A stretch of 64,000 bases of DNA, taken from positions 25,879-89,878 of the forward strand of contig JAUCBJ010007281.1 of the NCBI GenBank assembly GCA_032718475.1, given 5' to 3'. The notes under the pieces are model-generated. The model searched no databases. It was given only the letters and a program-made list of their open reading frames with translations, and was not told the origin of the DNA. A program made the translations under genes and the position numbers. The DNA is from Nemertoderma westbladi (taxonomy: Eukaryota > Xenacoelomorpha > Nemertodermatida > Nemertodermatidae). This document shows, piece by piece, positions 1 to 12,812 of the stretch; the stretch's first letter is position 1; each line of letters opens with the position of its first letter.

Positions 1-3000
1 CAACTGAATACTTTATTTCCAACTGAGTACTTTATTTACAACTGAGTACTTTATTTACAACTGAATACTTTATTTACAACTGAGTACTTTATTTACAACT
101 GAGTACTTTATTTACAACTGAGTACTTTATTTACAACTGAGTACTTTATTTACAACTGAGTACTTTATTTACATCCGAGTACTTTATTTACATCTAAGTA
201 CTTTATTTCCAACTGAGTACTTTATTTACAACTGAGTACTTTATTTACAACTGAGTACTTTATTTACAACTGAGTACTTTATATCCAACTGAATACTTTA
301 TTTACAACTGAGTACTTTATTTACAACTGAATACTTTCTTTACAACTGAGTACTTTATTTACAACTGAATACTTTATTTACAACTGAATACTTTATTTAC
401 AACTGAGTACTTCATTTCCAACTGAATAATTTATTTACAACTGAGTACTTTATTTACAACTGAGTACTTTATTTACAACTGAGTACTTTATTTACATCTA
501 AGTACTTTATTTCCAACTGAGTACTTTATTTACAACTGAGTACTTTATTTACAACTGAGTACTTTATTTACTACTGAGTACTTTATATCCAACTGAATAC
601 TTTATTTACAACTGAGTACTTTATTTACAACTGAATACTTTCTTTACAACTGAGTACTTTATTTACAACTGAATACTTTATTTACAACTGAGTACTTTAT
701 TTACAACTGAATACTTTATTTACAACTGAGTACTTCATTTCCAACTGAATAATTTATTTACAACTGAGTACTTTATTTACATCTGAGTACTTTATTTACA
801 ACTGAATAATTTATTTACAACTGAGTACTTTATTTTACAACTGAGTACTTTATTTACAACTGAATACTTTATTTACAACTGAGTACTTTATTTACAACTG
901 AGTACTTTATTTACAACTGAGTACTTTATTTACATCCGAGTACTTTATTTACAACTGAGTACTTTATATCCAACTGAATACTTTATTTACAACTGAGAAC
1001 TTTATTTACAACTGAATACTTTCTTTACAACTGAGTACTTTATTTACAACTGAATACTTTATTTACAACTGAGTACTTTATTTACAACTGAATACTTTAT
1101 TTACAACTGAGTACTTCATTTCCAACCGAATAATTTATTTACAACTGAGTACTTTATTTACATCTGAGTACTTTATTTACAACTGAATAATTTATTTACA
1201 ACTGAGTACTTTATTTTACAACTGAGTACTTTATTTACAACTGAATACTTTATTTACAACTGAGTACTTTATTTACAACTGAGTACTTTATTTACAACTG
1301 AGTACTTTATTTACATCCGAGTACTTTATTTACAACTAAGTACTTTATTTACAACTGAGTACTTTATTTACAACTGAGTACTTTATTTACAACTGAGTAC
1401 TTTATTTACAACTGAGTACTTTATTTCCAACTGAATACTTTATTTACAACTGAGTACTTTATTTACAACTGAATAATTTATTTACAACTGAATAATTTAT
1501 TTACAACTGAGTACTTTATTTACAACTGAATACTTTATTTACAACTGAGTACTTTATTTACAACTGAGTACTTTATTTACAACTGAGTACTTTATTTACA
1601 ACTGAGTACTTTATTTACAACTGAGTACTTTTTTTACAACTGAGTACTTTATTTACAACTGAATAATTTATTTACAACTGAGTACTTTATTTACAACTGA
1701 ATAATTTATTTACAACTGAGTACTTTATTTACAACTGAATAATTTATTTACAACTGAGTACTTTATTTACAACTGAGTACTTTATTTACAACTGAATAAT
1801 TTATTTACAACTGAGTACTTTATTTACAACTGAATACTTTATTTACAACTGAGTACTTTATTTACAACTGAATAATTTATTTACAACTGAGTACTTTATT
1901 TACAACTGAATAATTTATTTACAACTGAGTACTTTATTTACAACTGAGTACTTTTTTTTACAACTGAGTACTTTATTTACAACTGAATAATTTATTTACA
2001 ACTGAGTACTTGATTTACAACTGAATACTTTATTTACAACTGAGTACTTTATTTACAACTGAGTACTTTATTTACAACTGAGTACTTTATTTACAACTGA
2101 GTACTTTATTTACAACTGAGTACTTTATTTACATCCGAGTACTTTATTTACATCTAAGTACTTTATTTCCAACTGAGTACTTTATTTACAACTGAGTACT
2201 TTATTTACAACTGAGTACTTTATTTACAACTGAGTACTTTATATCCAACTGAATACTTTATTTACAACTGAGTACTTTATTTACAACTGAATACTTTCTT
2301 TACAACTGAGTACTTTATTTACAACTGAATACTTTATTTACAACTGAGTACTTTATTTACAACTGAATACTTTATTTACAACTGAGTACTTAATTTCCAA
2401 CTGAATAATTTATTTACAACTGAGTACTTTATTTACATCTGAGTACTTTATTTACAATTGAGTACTTTATTTCCAACTGAGTACTTTATTTACAACTGAG
2501 TACTTTATTTACAACTGAGTACTTTATTTACAACTGATTACTTTATTTACAACTGAATACTTTCTTTAAAACTGAGTACTTTATTTACAACTGAATACTT
2601 TATTTACAACTGAGTACTTTATTTACAACTGAATACTTTATTTACAACTGAGTACTTCATTTCCAACTGAATAGTTTATTTACAACTGAGTACTTTATTT
2701 ACATCTGAGTACTTTATTTACAATTGAGTACTTTATTTACAACTGAGTACTTTATTTACAACTGAGTACTTTATTTACAACTGAGTACTTTATTTACAAC
2801 TGAATACTTTATTTACAACTGAGAACTTGATTTCCAACTGAGTACTTTATTTACAACTGAGTACTTTATTTACATCTGAGTACTTTATTTACAACTGAGT
2901 ACTTTATTTACAACTGAGTACTTTATTTACAACTGAGTACTTTATTTACAACAGAGTACTTTATTTACAAGTGAGTACTTTAATTACATCTGAGTACTTT

Positions 3001-4510
3001 ATTTACAACTGAGTACTTTATTTACAACTGAATACTTTATTTCCAACTGAGTACTTTATTTACAACTGAGTACTTTATTTACAATTGAGTACTTTATTTA
3101 CAACTGAGTACTTTATTTACAACTGAGTACTTTATTTACAACTGAGTACTTTATTTACAACTGAATACTTTATTTACAATTGAGTACTTTATTTACAACT
3201 GAGTACTTTATTTACAACTGAGTACTTTATTTACAACTGAGTACTTTATTTACAACTGAGTACTTTATTTACAACTGAATACTTTCTTTACAACTGAGTA
3301 CTTTATTTACAACTGAATACTTTATTTACAACTGAGTACTTTATTTACAACTGAATACTTTATTTACAACTGAGTACTTCATTTCCAACTGAATAATTTA
3401 TTTACAACTGAGTACTTTATTTACATCTGAGTACTTTATTTACAATTGAGTACTTTATTTACAACTGAGTACTTTATTTACAACTGAGTACTTTATTTAC
3501 AACTGAGTACTTTATTTACAACTGAATACTTTATTTACAACTGAGTACTTGATTTCCAACTGAGTACTTTATTTACAACTGAGTACTTTATTTACATCTG
3601 AGTACTTTATTTACAACTGAGTACTTTATTTACAACTGAGTACTTTATTTACAACTGAGTACTTTATTTACAACTGAGTACTTTATTTACAACAGAGTAC
3701 TTTATTTACAACTGAGTACTTTAATTACATCTGAGTACTTTATTTACAACTGAGTACTTTATTTACAACTGAATACTTTATTTCCAACTGAGTACTTTAT
3801 TTACAACTGAGTACTTTATTTACAATTGAGTACTTTATTTACAACTGAGTACTTTATTTACAACTGAGTACTTTATTTACAACTGAGTACTTTATTTACA
3901 ACTGAATACTTTATTTACAACTGAGTACTTCATTTCCAACTGAGTACTTTATTTACAACTGAGTACTTTGTTTACATCTGAGTACTTTATTTACAACTGA
4001 GTACTTTATTTACAACTGAGTACTTTATTTACAACTGAGTACTTTATTTACAACTGAGTACTTTATTTACAACAGAGTACTTTATTTACAACTGAGTACT
4101 TTATTTACATCTGAGTACTTTATTTACAACTGAGTACTTTATTTACAACTGAGTACTTTATTTACAACTGAGTACTTTATTTACAACTGAGTACTTTATT
4201 TACAACTGAGTACTTTATTTACAACAGAGTACTTTATTTACAACTGAGTACTTTATTTACATCTGAGTACTTTATTTACAACTGAGTACTTTATTTACAA
4301 CTGAGTACTTTATTTACAACTGAATACTTTATTTATAACTGAGTACTTTATTTACAAATGAGTACTTTATTTACAACTGAGTACTTTATTAACAACTGAG
4401 TACTTTATTTACAACTGAGTACTTTATTTACAACTGAGTACTTTATTTACAACTGAGTACTTTATTTACAACTGAATACTTTATTTACCACTGAGTGCAT
4501 TATTTACAAC
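1..4510. repeat. 19-bp satellite array with higher-order structure
   Basis: About 237 head-to-tail copies of a 19-bp unit, consensus ACAACTGAGTACTTTATTT. Variants include GAATAC or GAATAAT for GAGTAC, ATCT or ATCC for AACT, and TTTCC for TTTAC. Variant units recur in blocks: the string ATATCC occurs at 281, 585, 966 and 2241, and the first two spacings are 16 and about 20 units. This shows amplification in multi-unit blocks. The array starts before the window and decays after 4490. No coding potential is visible. Confidence 0.97.
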
Positions 4511-5059
4511 TGAGTTTTATTATAATATTATTTATATATTACATAATATTACATAATATAATATTTAATTATTTTATAATATTATTTATTAATATCAAAT
4601 TAATTTTTAGTAACTCATCCTCGTGCTTCCTTTAATAAAATAATTATCTAATCTGTTGGGGAAAACTATTTATTCCTCACGATCGTCACGAATGTGATTT
4701 TGGTTATATTAGGCCTTCGAGCGATTTTGGTTATATAGATAGAGTAAAAATATAACGAGAGGCGGAAGTGCAACGAACTAGGTTTACCCAAATTGATTAT
4801 GTTATTTATTCATTAATTGCTGTATTGAATCACGCCACGTTCGCTTAATAAGCGATATAATATAAGGACAAGCTTGATTAAAACTATATTTTTAATCACG
4901 CTCCCACGCTCACTATATCCACTAATATCCACAGTAGAAGTAATGTTGTATACGTACAGCGACGGGAGGCCTAATCTTGTTAAATATTTTCGGGCTTATT
5001 ATTAACCCTCCGGTCATGACTTCATTCCAGATAGACATCCACTGTTCGAATCTAGTTAT
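4511..5059. other. AT-rich spacer between satellite and LINE-B
   Basis: Unique-looking AT-rich sequence with TAATATTA-type runs just after the array and a direct repeat of GATTTTGGTTATAT near 4696 and 4722. No gene is supported. Confidence 0.5.
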
Positions 5060-5233
5060 ACTATATTTAATACAATTTAATAATTTCAGAGGAGGAAGTT
5101 CGAATAGGTATAAGTAATATGAAAGCTGGCAAGTCGGCTGGCCCTGATAACATTCTACCAGAATTCGTAAAGTGTGGGCAGTCAACATTACTACCTGTAC
5201 TTACTGCCGTTTTTAACTCAGTGTTGTACTTAA

Positions 5234-8227
5234 GGGGGGGGGGGGGTATAATAATTGGGGTCAAAAAATATAAAAAAAATTTTATACCCGTTTCTTGTAG
5301 CAAATTTTATGGAGATTTCAAATCTGTAAACAGTTTATTTCTAGCTTGTCTAGTTTTCGAGTTATGGCTCATTATATAGACACGCATCCTGAAAATTATT
5401 TGAAAAAAATGACAAAAATTAACAAAATTTCCGGCTTGTTGCACTGAAATCATTGTATTGGCTAATAATTTATTACAGGTTGGAATGTATTTTAGCGGGA
5501 AGTTTAAAACGATAATCTGCACATTGTTATGTTTTAGTTACTAACTGTATGCTGTATTGGTGTTTCAATCAATGCAATCAGCAGTTTTGACGGACACAGA
5601 CTATAGAGCGTCCTCCATCTTCGAATCGAAAATTGTACATACATCGTTGACGATATAATTTTTATAATACAGTATGCCACGAATAACTCAACAACGGAAA
5701 GCAGGATTTCGAGGAACCAAGAAACAAGATACCGGTACATTGAACCTCGCGCATATGAAATCGATTTCAGTACCGGTACCGGTAGTGCCAAAAGATCGAG
5801 AACCGTCGCTAATAGCATCGAATCTGAATGTCCTACCCTCAGATGGAAAGTTGGAGGGATATAACGTTGTAGCAACGCAAATAATAAAGAAACTGATAAT
5901 GGAGAAACATGATGATAAGCAATGTGACGGTACAGTAGTGATAAATGAGTCACATTGTGGTTATAGTACCAATTTTGAGGGAAAATGTTCACGTTGTGAT
6001 TGGCAATATTCTACTTTCACGAGCGACCAAGTTTCTCGAACTGAACCTCGTCCTGGAAGAAAAACAGCGGATGTGAATCTTCGTGCAGTACTGGCTTGGC
6101 TTTGTGTTGGTGGGACCCATGGTGATGCAGAGACGTTTTCTAGAATAAGTCATTCTGTCACTATTCTGTCACTACCATCTCCTGTTGCGAAGAGAGCCTG
6201 GCAATTTCATGTCAACAAAATCTCGAAGGTCACGGAATCACTTGCACGAGGAAATGCAAATAATTGTGCAATGAAAGAGATTGACAGGGAAATATGTATA
6301 TCTTTTGACGGTACATGGATGAAAAGAGGCCATCAATCACTTTATGGTGCCGCGTTTATCATATCCGAAAATACAGGACATGTCATTGATTTCGATGTTT
6401 GTTCAAAATACTGTAATATTTGTAGCCGCAACAAAGAAGAAGATGGCAATGCTGATCATGAGTGTAATATAAATTATTCAGGGTCCAGTTCAGGTATGGA
6501 ACCTCATTTAGCTGTTAAACTATTCAATAGATCCCTATCAAATAATGGTGTCATATATCAATCAATGGTATCGGATGGCGACAGCAGCGTTATGAAGAAC
6601 ATATTGGAGTCCGATCCTTACAGAGAGCAGAATGTAACAGTGCAGAAGAAAGAGTGCCTGAACCACGTTGCGAAGCGTCTATATACAGGTCTTTCCAATG
6701 CTCGCAAAACTCATAAACTTGGAGGCAAGGGAGGGTTGACTGATAGTCGATGTCACCAATTGCAGTCATATTACCGAAATACGATCGTGAAGAATATAGC
6801 AGATGTTGATATAGATAAACTCTCAGAGACTGAAAAATCAGTGCTCATAAGCACGATTAGAAGTGAAATCGTGGCTGCAACACATCACTATTGTGATTAT
6901 GGAGATAATGTTGAGAAACAACATGAGTTATGCCCTGAAAATAAGTGGTGTAAATTCAAAAACAATGCTATAAGTTACAAAAATGTAACATTTATAAAAG
7001 AGGCAAACATGAAGTTTATTTTACCTGTTTATGAACGCCTAACAACGAGCGAAATTCTGGAACGCTGTATCCCTGGCCTCACACAAAATCCGAACGAATC
7101 TCTGCATTCACGGCTATGGACTCGTCTATCTAAAGAAACGTTTGTGGGTCTAAGTACACTCATGTTTCATGTTTCGTATACTGTTTTAGTTCACAATCGG
7201 GGGTGTTCAGCAGAACAGATAATTTTGAAGAAGCTTGGCCTTGAGGAAGATGATGGTGACCTTGCAGAACGAGCAAAGAAGGTCAACCTAAAACGTAAAC
7301 AGAAAAGTACTGAACACAAACCATCAAAGAAATGGCAAGCACCCGATCATAAGTCATATAAATCTGGGGCCTTTTAATTAACTTTTTAAATTTCATTTTA
7401 AATTTTTAAATTTAATTTTAATTAATGAATATTAATATAGTGCCTAATTTGAATTATTATTTTTTATTGATTTCAGTTTTTTGTTCAAATTTTGTCAAAA
7501 AATTCACACCCTTTAACATGTCTTTTATATGAAATAATATGACCTTAAGATTAACATGCGATAATAATACAATTTTTGGAATCTACATAAAATTTGGAAC
7601 TAGATGAAAAAAATTTTATTAGAATTCACTGAGTTTATCTCATTTAATCGAAATTTCAAAAATTTAACTTCATAATAAAATAAACAAACTTTAACTTTAA
7701 ACCTGTTTTTCTCCAATTAGCATTTTTCAAACGAAAAATGATAAGGCTCTGTCAAAAATGGCCCAAATGTGCTGATTTTTTGCATGATCGATGATTGTGG
7801 GGTCCTTTACAAAATGCATTGACAAAATTTTGATATTTTTTTAAAAACTCAATTTTTTCGAAAAATTGGGCCAAATTTTTGAAATTTTGGTCATTTTTTG
7901 GACCAAAAATGTCCCTTTTGGTGCTTTTTGCTCTTCTCGACAAGATATCAAAATTTTGTCAATGCAAATCGTTTGGGACGTCCTACTGACTTTCTCACGT
8001 GAGTTTTGAAGTATTTGGATAATTTGGCTAGAAGCCTTAGCATTTTTTTCATTTTTTGCCTTTTTGGCAAAATTTTGGCGAAAAAATAAAATTTTTGAAA
8101 AATTTTGAATTTTTCCAAAATTTTAATTCCTTAGTCACAAAACTCAAAATATGACTCCTAGCAAAAAAATAATTTTAGATGCATCTATAGAGCGTCCAAA
8201 ATTTATGGTCTATTATTATACCCCCCC
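5234..8227 (+). mobile_element. Complete Kolobok-like DNA transposon with TTAA target duplication
   Basis: The element is 2994 bp. Its left end is 13 G followed by TATAATAAT; its right end is the inverted match, ATTATTATA followed by 7 C. It is bounded by TTAA at 5230-5233 and at 8228-8231. The one long ORF encodes a DDE transposase. TTAA target sites are known for the piggyBac, Kolobok and Sola3 superfamilies. The transposase resembles the family often labelled 'Mutator-like transposase domain', and TTAA argues for Kolobok over Mutator, which makes 8-11 bp duplications. About 440 bp before and 850 bp after the ORF are AT-rich and non-coding. Confidence 0.85.
5674..7377 (+). CDS. DDE transposase, Kolobok/Mutator-like, apparently intact (567 aa)
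   Basis: This enzyme should cut the element out at its inverted repeats and insert it at TTAA. An N-terminal Cys/His cluster (C84, C95, C105, C108) looks like a DNA-binding zinc finger. The catalytic core follows: FDGTW (D212), a Cys-rich insert (C243, C247, C250, C264), SDGDS (D301/D303), the family signature LGGKGGLTDSR (349-359) and QNPNESLHSRLW with E475. The DDE triad and spacing look complete. The C-terminus is lysine-rich and may include a nuclear localisation signal. The ATG at 5674 is the first in an open frame, and no stop or frameshift interrupts it. It is the only gene of the element, whose TIRs and TTAA sites lie about 440 bp upstream and 850 bp downstream. The family assignment is from motif recall; the superfamily name is an inference from the TTAA. 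Confidence 0.88.
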   Translation: MPRITQQRKAGFRGTKKQDTGTLNLAHMKSISVPVPVVPKDREPSLIASNLNVLPSDGKLEGYNVVATQIIKKLIMEKHDDKQCDGTVVINESHCGYSTNFEGKCSRCDWQYSTFTSDQVSRTEPRPGRKTADVNLRAVLAWLCVGGTHGDAETFSRISHSVTILSLPSPVAKRAWQFHVNKISKVTESLARGNANNCAMKEIDREICISFDGTWMKRGHQSLYGAAFIISENTGHVIDFDVCSKYCNICSRNKEEDGNADHECNINYSGSSSGMEPHLAVKLFNRSLSNNGVIYQSMVSDGDSSVMKNILESDPYREQNVTVQKKECLNHVAKRLYTGLSNARKTHKLGGKGGLTDSRCHQLQSYYRNTIVKNIADVDIDKLSETEKSVLISTIRSEIVAATHHYCDYGDNVEKQHELCPENKWCKFKNNAISYKNVTFIKEANMKFILPVYERLTTSEILERCIPGLTQNPNESLHSRLWTRLSKETFVGLSTLMFHVSYTVLVHNRGCSAEQIILKKLGLEEDDGDLAERAKKVNLKRKQKSTEHKPSKKWQAPDHKSYKSGAF

Positions 8228-8231
8228 TTAA

Positions 8232-10035
8232 GAATATTCCCTAAGCAGTGGTGCTCGGCAATCATTGGACCGATTTACAAGAAGAAGGGCTCTGTATTAG
8301 ACCCTAGTAATTAATTATCGTGGTTTCTCTTTACTGAGTGTGGTGGGGAAGTTATTCACGTGGTTACTTAATTCCAGAATACAATGGTGGGCCGACTGCT
8401 TTGGGATTTTAGTGGACAGTCAAGGGGGTTTTCGGAAAGACTTTTGCACTTCTGATCACATATTTACTTTTAGCACTTTAATAAATCACTTTCTTTATTC
8501 CGGTAATTATAACAGATTATTCTGCACATTCGTCGACTTTCAAAAGGCTTTCGATTTAGTTAACCGATCAGCTCTCTGGCATAAACTTTTCAATCTTGGA
8601 TTTTCTGGTCGAATTCTACAAGTTATTAAGAGTATGTATGCCGAAGTTAAATCTTGTGTCCGTTGGGGTGGAGTCTACCTACAGTGAGAGTTTCCCTTGT
8701 CTAGTTGGTGTTAGACAGGGTGAGTCATTGTCCCTATTGCTTTTTTCTTTATTTATCAATGACCTTGAGCTGGAGTTGATCCGCGGAGGTGCTCCTGGGA
8801 TTGATCTTGGGACTTTTAAATTATTTCTTCTTCTTTATGCTGACGATATCGTGTTGCTAAGCGACACAGATGTTGGTCTCCAGAAGGCTCTGGACATTCT
8901 GGGTAACTATAGTTCATTCTGGGGAATGAAAGTTAATCTAAGTAAATCCAAGGTTATGGTATTTCGTAAAGGCGGGCCTCTCCGTCGAAACGAACACTGG
9001 TTGTATAAGTGTAGCCCCCTGGAAGTAGTTTCTTCCTACTCTTACCTTGGTATTGTATTCACCCCATCTGGTAGCTTCACTCTTGCCCTGCAATCTCTTG
9101 CAGACAAAGCCAATAAAGCGTATTTCACTCTCCTTAAGTATCTCAGACAGTACCCCAATTTATCATTTAAACTTAAGCTGCATCTGTTTAATTCTCTTAT
9201 CCGTCCTATATTAATGTACTCCTGCGAAGTTTGGGGTTTTCATAATTCGGATGCTATTAATCGGATCGTTCTAAAATTTCTTAAATTTATACTCGGCGTC
9301 AAGACTTCGACACCCGATTTTATGGTGTATGGTGAAACCGGTTATTTTCCGCACTCAATTTCCAGAAATCTTAGTATTATTAAGTATTGGATTCGTATTT
9401 TGAATCTCCCTAACTACCGTCTCGTTAAGAAGGCCTATCTTCTCCAACTTCATGACTGCTTGGTTTTCAGTTCAGATAACTGGGCCTCCAATGTTCGGGA
9501 CCTTCTAGGATCCTTAGGCTTCCGGGGAATTTGGGACAACCAGTACGTAGAACACCAAACCCTATTCTTAGCAGAGCTCAGGACACGACTCCAAGATAAT
9601 TATATCCAACAGTGGTGGTCACTAGTGAGTTCTTCTCCCAAATCGCTGCTCTACGTTAAGTATTTGTTCCAGGAGGAATCCTACCTGAATGTTCTACACA
9701 GGTACCCCAGACTCTGTCGGTCGCTTGCGAGATTCCGTACATCATCTCACTCCCTAATGATCGAGCAAGGTAGGTGGAATAGCACACCCCGTAATGAACG
9801 TTAGTGCCCTGTCTGTATGTTTGCGGTTATTGAGGATGAATATCACTTTTTGCTAAAAGGCCCAGTCTATCAGGATCTCAGAGTAATTCATTTGTCTGCT
9901 CGTTACCACGGAAACCCCACATTAAATAAATATAAAGACTTAGTAGGCTCAAACTCTATCGAAAAAATTAGATGTCTGGCAATTTTTTTGGCAAAGGCGT
10001 CTCAACGGCGCGATAAAATTTTACAACCACATTAG
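8232..10035 (+). pseudogene. LINE-B reverse transcriptase, 3' part, frameshifted
   Basis: This continues the RT begun at 5089-5229. A duplicated TAAT near 8309 shifts the frame. A second shift near 8663 separates the palm N-terminal half (motif A, FVDFQKAFDLVN) from the half with RQGE, FINDLE and YADDIVLLS. An in-frame TAG at 9802-9804 precedes CPVC. The next segment has DEYHF then a Gly where this family usually has Cys, so a C-terminal zinc-knuckle-like region is damaged. The product cannot be made as one protein. The RT fold and YADD box are clear; the exact LINE clade is not. Confidence 0.85.
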
Positions 10036-10260
10036 AACGCGGTTTCGGGTAACTTTTTCAGTTGTTTTATATTTATGTGTTCATGTTCTATGTACATTAC
10101 TTTATAAATTACAATACGTGCATATCTTTACCGTACTGCTGACACTGGTTTACCGGTCTTACATTCTTTAGTATTTTCTTCAGTTTGTTTACTTGTAAAA
10201 TCTAACAATAATGGCTCCATTTGAGCATGTTGTGGTAATAAACAGAAATTGAATTATTAA

Positions 10261-10891
10261 GTTTGGTTGCTTCAATTAATTTCAATCTGGTGATTTTTAT
10301 AAAATGTAGAGCTATTGAGTTTTATCATATCTACTGTAATATAGTGATAATTGATTTTTTACGACATACTGACTAACAGGGGGTTGTTATGTATATATTA
10401 ACTTAAAGGAAGAACAGGAGTCTTACACCCCCGCCCCAATAAAAATATAGAATCAGGACATTTAGCACAAAATATACTTATCGACTGTAATATAGTGTCT
10501 TACTTCGGTTGATCCCCAAAACCCATTATGTTATACACATCTTACTGAATTCGAGTGGAATAGTAGAGAACGTTTTAACTCCATACTTCTTACTTACTCG
10601 GACTGAGAATGTTAAAATGCCTAGGTAATCGTTTTTATTAGTAGGTAATCGTCCGAATATTTAGTAAGTAAGAAATAGACTTGAATTTCTTACGTTTTCT
10701 TAGATAAATGATATTTGTGCTATTCGTAAGAAAATCGAAGTAATACAGTATTGCAGTATTTATTTAGTATCTACGTAAAAAATCTTAATAGTTATTAATA
10801 GTTACAAATATATAGTTACTAATAATAATAGTTACTATTTGGATTGAATATTATGTAATCTGCCTGCTTGTTTTTCTTACTGCCTTTGCAG
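10261..10891. other. AT-rich spacer
   Basis: No gene or repeat recognised. Short AT-rich runs occur, with several near-copies of TAGTTACTAATAATA-like sequence near 10800. Confidence 0.4.
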
Positions 10892-11257
10892 TACTCTACA
10901 CCGGATTACAATGCACACATCTCCAACCAGACACTATATAACATTGGAGGTGTCTCATTGGTTCCCCCAAGCTTGACACTAGTACAAAATCGCCTCCGCT
11001 TAGCAGGACATTGCTTTCGCCGTGAGGACCAGCCAGTGCATAATCTTGTGCTTTGGCAGCCTCATGGAGTGAATAAGCATGGTGACAGCCCATGACTTTC
11101 TTGAGACGCATCTTAAAGGACACTGGCCTTGAAGATGCGGATGATCTAGCAAATGTCATGGGTGATAGGGAGTTGTGGCGGCGCAATTTTGTCGACAAGC
11201 CGGCACAGCATTCTTAAAAATGCAGCTGCAATGCAGCATGCCGATCCTGTAGTAGTC
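10892..11257 (+). mobile_element. LINE-A 3' fragment, plus strand
   Basis: Encodes the C-terminal end of the LINE-A polyprotein (motifs NIGGVSLVPP, LAGHCFRRED, DTGLEDADDLANVMG) with a frameshift near 11085. It ends with the family's 3' terminus, GCAGCATGCCGATCC, and a short degenerate TAG tail. The upstream edge has a small deletion relative to other copies. Confidence 0.9.
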
Positions 11258-11420
11258 ATAGTACACCGGCTTACCGGTAGAGTGACACTCTGCGGCTGCG
11301 CTATGGAGTAGACCGCGTAGGAAGTGCCTACCAGGAGCGCGTTTGGGAGCAGGTGACGAGATGACAAACTACGGGGTTTCTATTTATAAAATGGAAGTAC
11401 CCGGGCATGTTAGGGATCAC

Positions 11421-12376
11421 TATAGGGTGGGGCGGATGCCGTGGGGGTTCTGCTTCACACTTGGGGCGGATGCCGTGGGGGTTATGCTTCACACTTGGGG
11501 AGGATGCCGTGGGGGTTCTGCTTCACACCTTGGGCTGATGCCGTGGGGGTTCTGCTTCACACTTTGGGCGGATGCCGTGGGGGTTCTGCTTCACACATGG
11601 GGCGGAAGCCGTGGGGGTTCTGCTTCACACTTGGGGCGGATGCCGTGGGGGTTCTGCTTCACACTTGGGGCGGATGCCTTGGGGGTTCTTCTTCACACTT
11701 TGAGTGGATGGCGTGGGGGTTCTGCTTCACACTTGGGGTGGATGGCGTGAGGGTTCTGCTTCACACTTGGGGCGGATGCCTTGGGGGTTCTGCTTCACAC
11801 TTTGAGTGGATGGCATGGGGGTTCTGCTTCATATTTGGGGTGGATGGCGTGAGGGTTCTGCTTCACACTTGGGGCGGATGCCTTGGGGGTTCTGCTTCAC
11901 ACTTTGAGTGGATGGCGTGGGGGTTCTGCTTCACACTTGGGGTGGATGGCGTGAGGGTTCTGCTTCACACTTGGGGCGGATGCCGTGGAGCTTCTGCTTC
12001 ACACTTGGGGCGGATGCCGTGGGGGTTCTGCTTCACACTTGGGGCGGATGCCGTGGGGGTTCTGCTTCCAACTTGGTGCGGATGCCGTGGGGGTTCTGCT
12101 TCACACTTGGGGCGGATGCCGTGGGGGTTCTACTTCACACTTGGGGCGGATGCCGTGGGGGTTCTGCTTCACACTTGGGGCGGATGCCGTGGGGGTTCTG
12201 CTTCACACATGGGGCGGATGCCGTGGGGGTTCTGCTTCACACATGGGGCGGATGCCGTGGAGCTTCTGCTTCACACTTGGGGCGGATGCCGTGGGGGTTC
12301 TGCTTCACACTTGGGGCGGATGCCGTGGGGGTTCTGCTTCACACTTGGGGCGGATGCCGTGGGGGTTCTGCTTCAC
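11421..12376 (+). repeat. 34-bp GC-rich minisatellite, about 28 copies
   Basis: Tandem units built from GGCGGATGCCGTGGGGGTTC followed by TGCTTCACACTTGG. The 34-bp period is not a multiple of 3 and lacks stops, so all three plus-strand frames stay open and give the same 34-residue cycle in different phases. These are not evidence of a gene. Variant units (GGATGGCGTGAGGG, GGAGCTTCTG) occur in runs, showing local amplification. Two more units lie at 12811-12856, beyond a LINE-A insertion. Confidence 0.95.
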
Positions 12377-12812
12377 TACTACTATGATCGGCATGCTGCA
12401 TTGCAGCTCCATTTTTAAGAATGCTGTGCCGGCTTATCGACAAAATTGCACCGCCACAACTCCCTATCACCCATGACATTTGCTAGATCATCCACATCTT
12501 CAAGTCCAGTGTTCTTTAAGATGCGTCTCAAGAAAGTCATGGGCTATCCACCATGCTTATTCACTCATTGAGGCTGCCAAAGTACAAGATTATGCACTGG
12601 CTGGTCCTCACGGCGAAACCAATGTCCTGCAAAGCGGAGGCGATTTTGTTCTAGTGTCAAGCCTGGGGGAACCAATGAGACACCTCCAATGTTATATAGT
12701 GTCTGGTTGGAGATGTGTGCATTGTACTTGATACAATGAACCCGGCGTAGCATTCTTGTGAAAGTGCCTTCCAGAGATTTGGTGTCCTCAGCAGTTAGAG
12801 CCCAGCATGGAC
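12377..12812 (-). mobile_element. LINE-A 5'-truncated insertion inside the 34-bp array
   Basis: Minus-strand 3' end of LINE-A, with the tail written TACTACTAT on the plus strand. Minisatellite sequence abuts both ends. CTTCAC occurs at the left edge and again at the right edge, consistent with a 6-bp target duplication. Stops and substitutions interrupt the ORF remnant. Confidence 0.9.

Larger units (their letters stand above)
5060..10260 (+). mobile_element. LINE-B: 5'-truncated non-LTR retrotransposon, split by a DNA transposon
   Basis: Reverse-transcriptase coding sequence begins near 5080 with an RT N-terminal motif (KAGKSAGPDNILPEF). It breaks at the TTAA of 5230-5233 and resumes at 8232 in the same frame, so the interruption is a clean insertion. 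RT motif A (FVDFQKAFD) and motif C (YADD) follow, then a C-terminal region. An AT-rich 3' UTR ends near 10260 after AATAAA at about 10241. No endonuclease domain is visible upstream, so the copy is 5' truncated. The clade was not resolved. Confidence 0.85.

Noticed and set aside
1-4510. Possible CRISPR-like array
   Set aside because: Units are contiguous with no spacers and the context is eukaryotic.
5230-8231. piggyBac assignment based on TTAA
   Set aside because: The transposase motifs (FDGTW, GGKGGLTDSR, NESLHSRLW) are not those of piggyBac.
11343-12476. Four long overlapping plus-strand ORFs, up to 325 codons, rich in Gly, His and Cys
   Set aside because: They are the three phases of one 34-bp minisatellite; the non-triplet period keeps all frames open.
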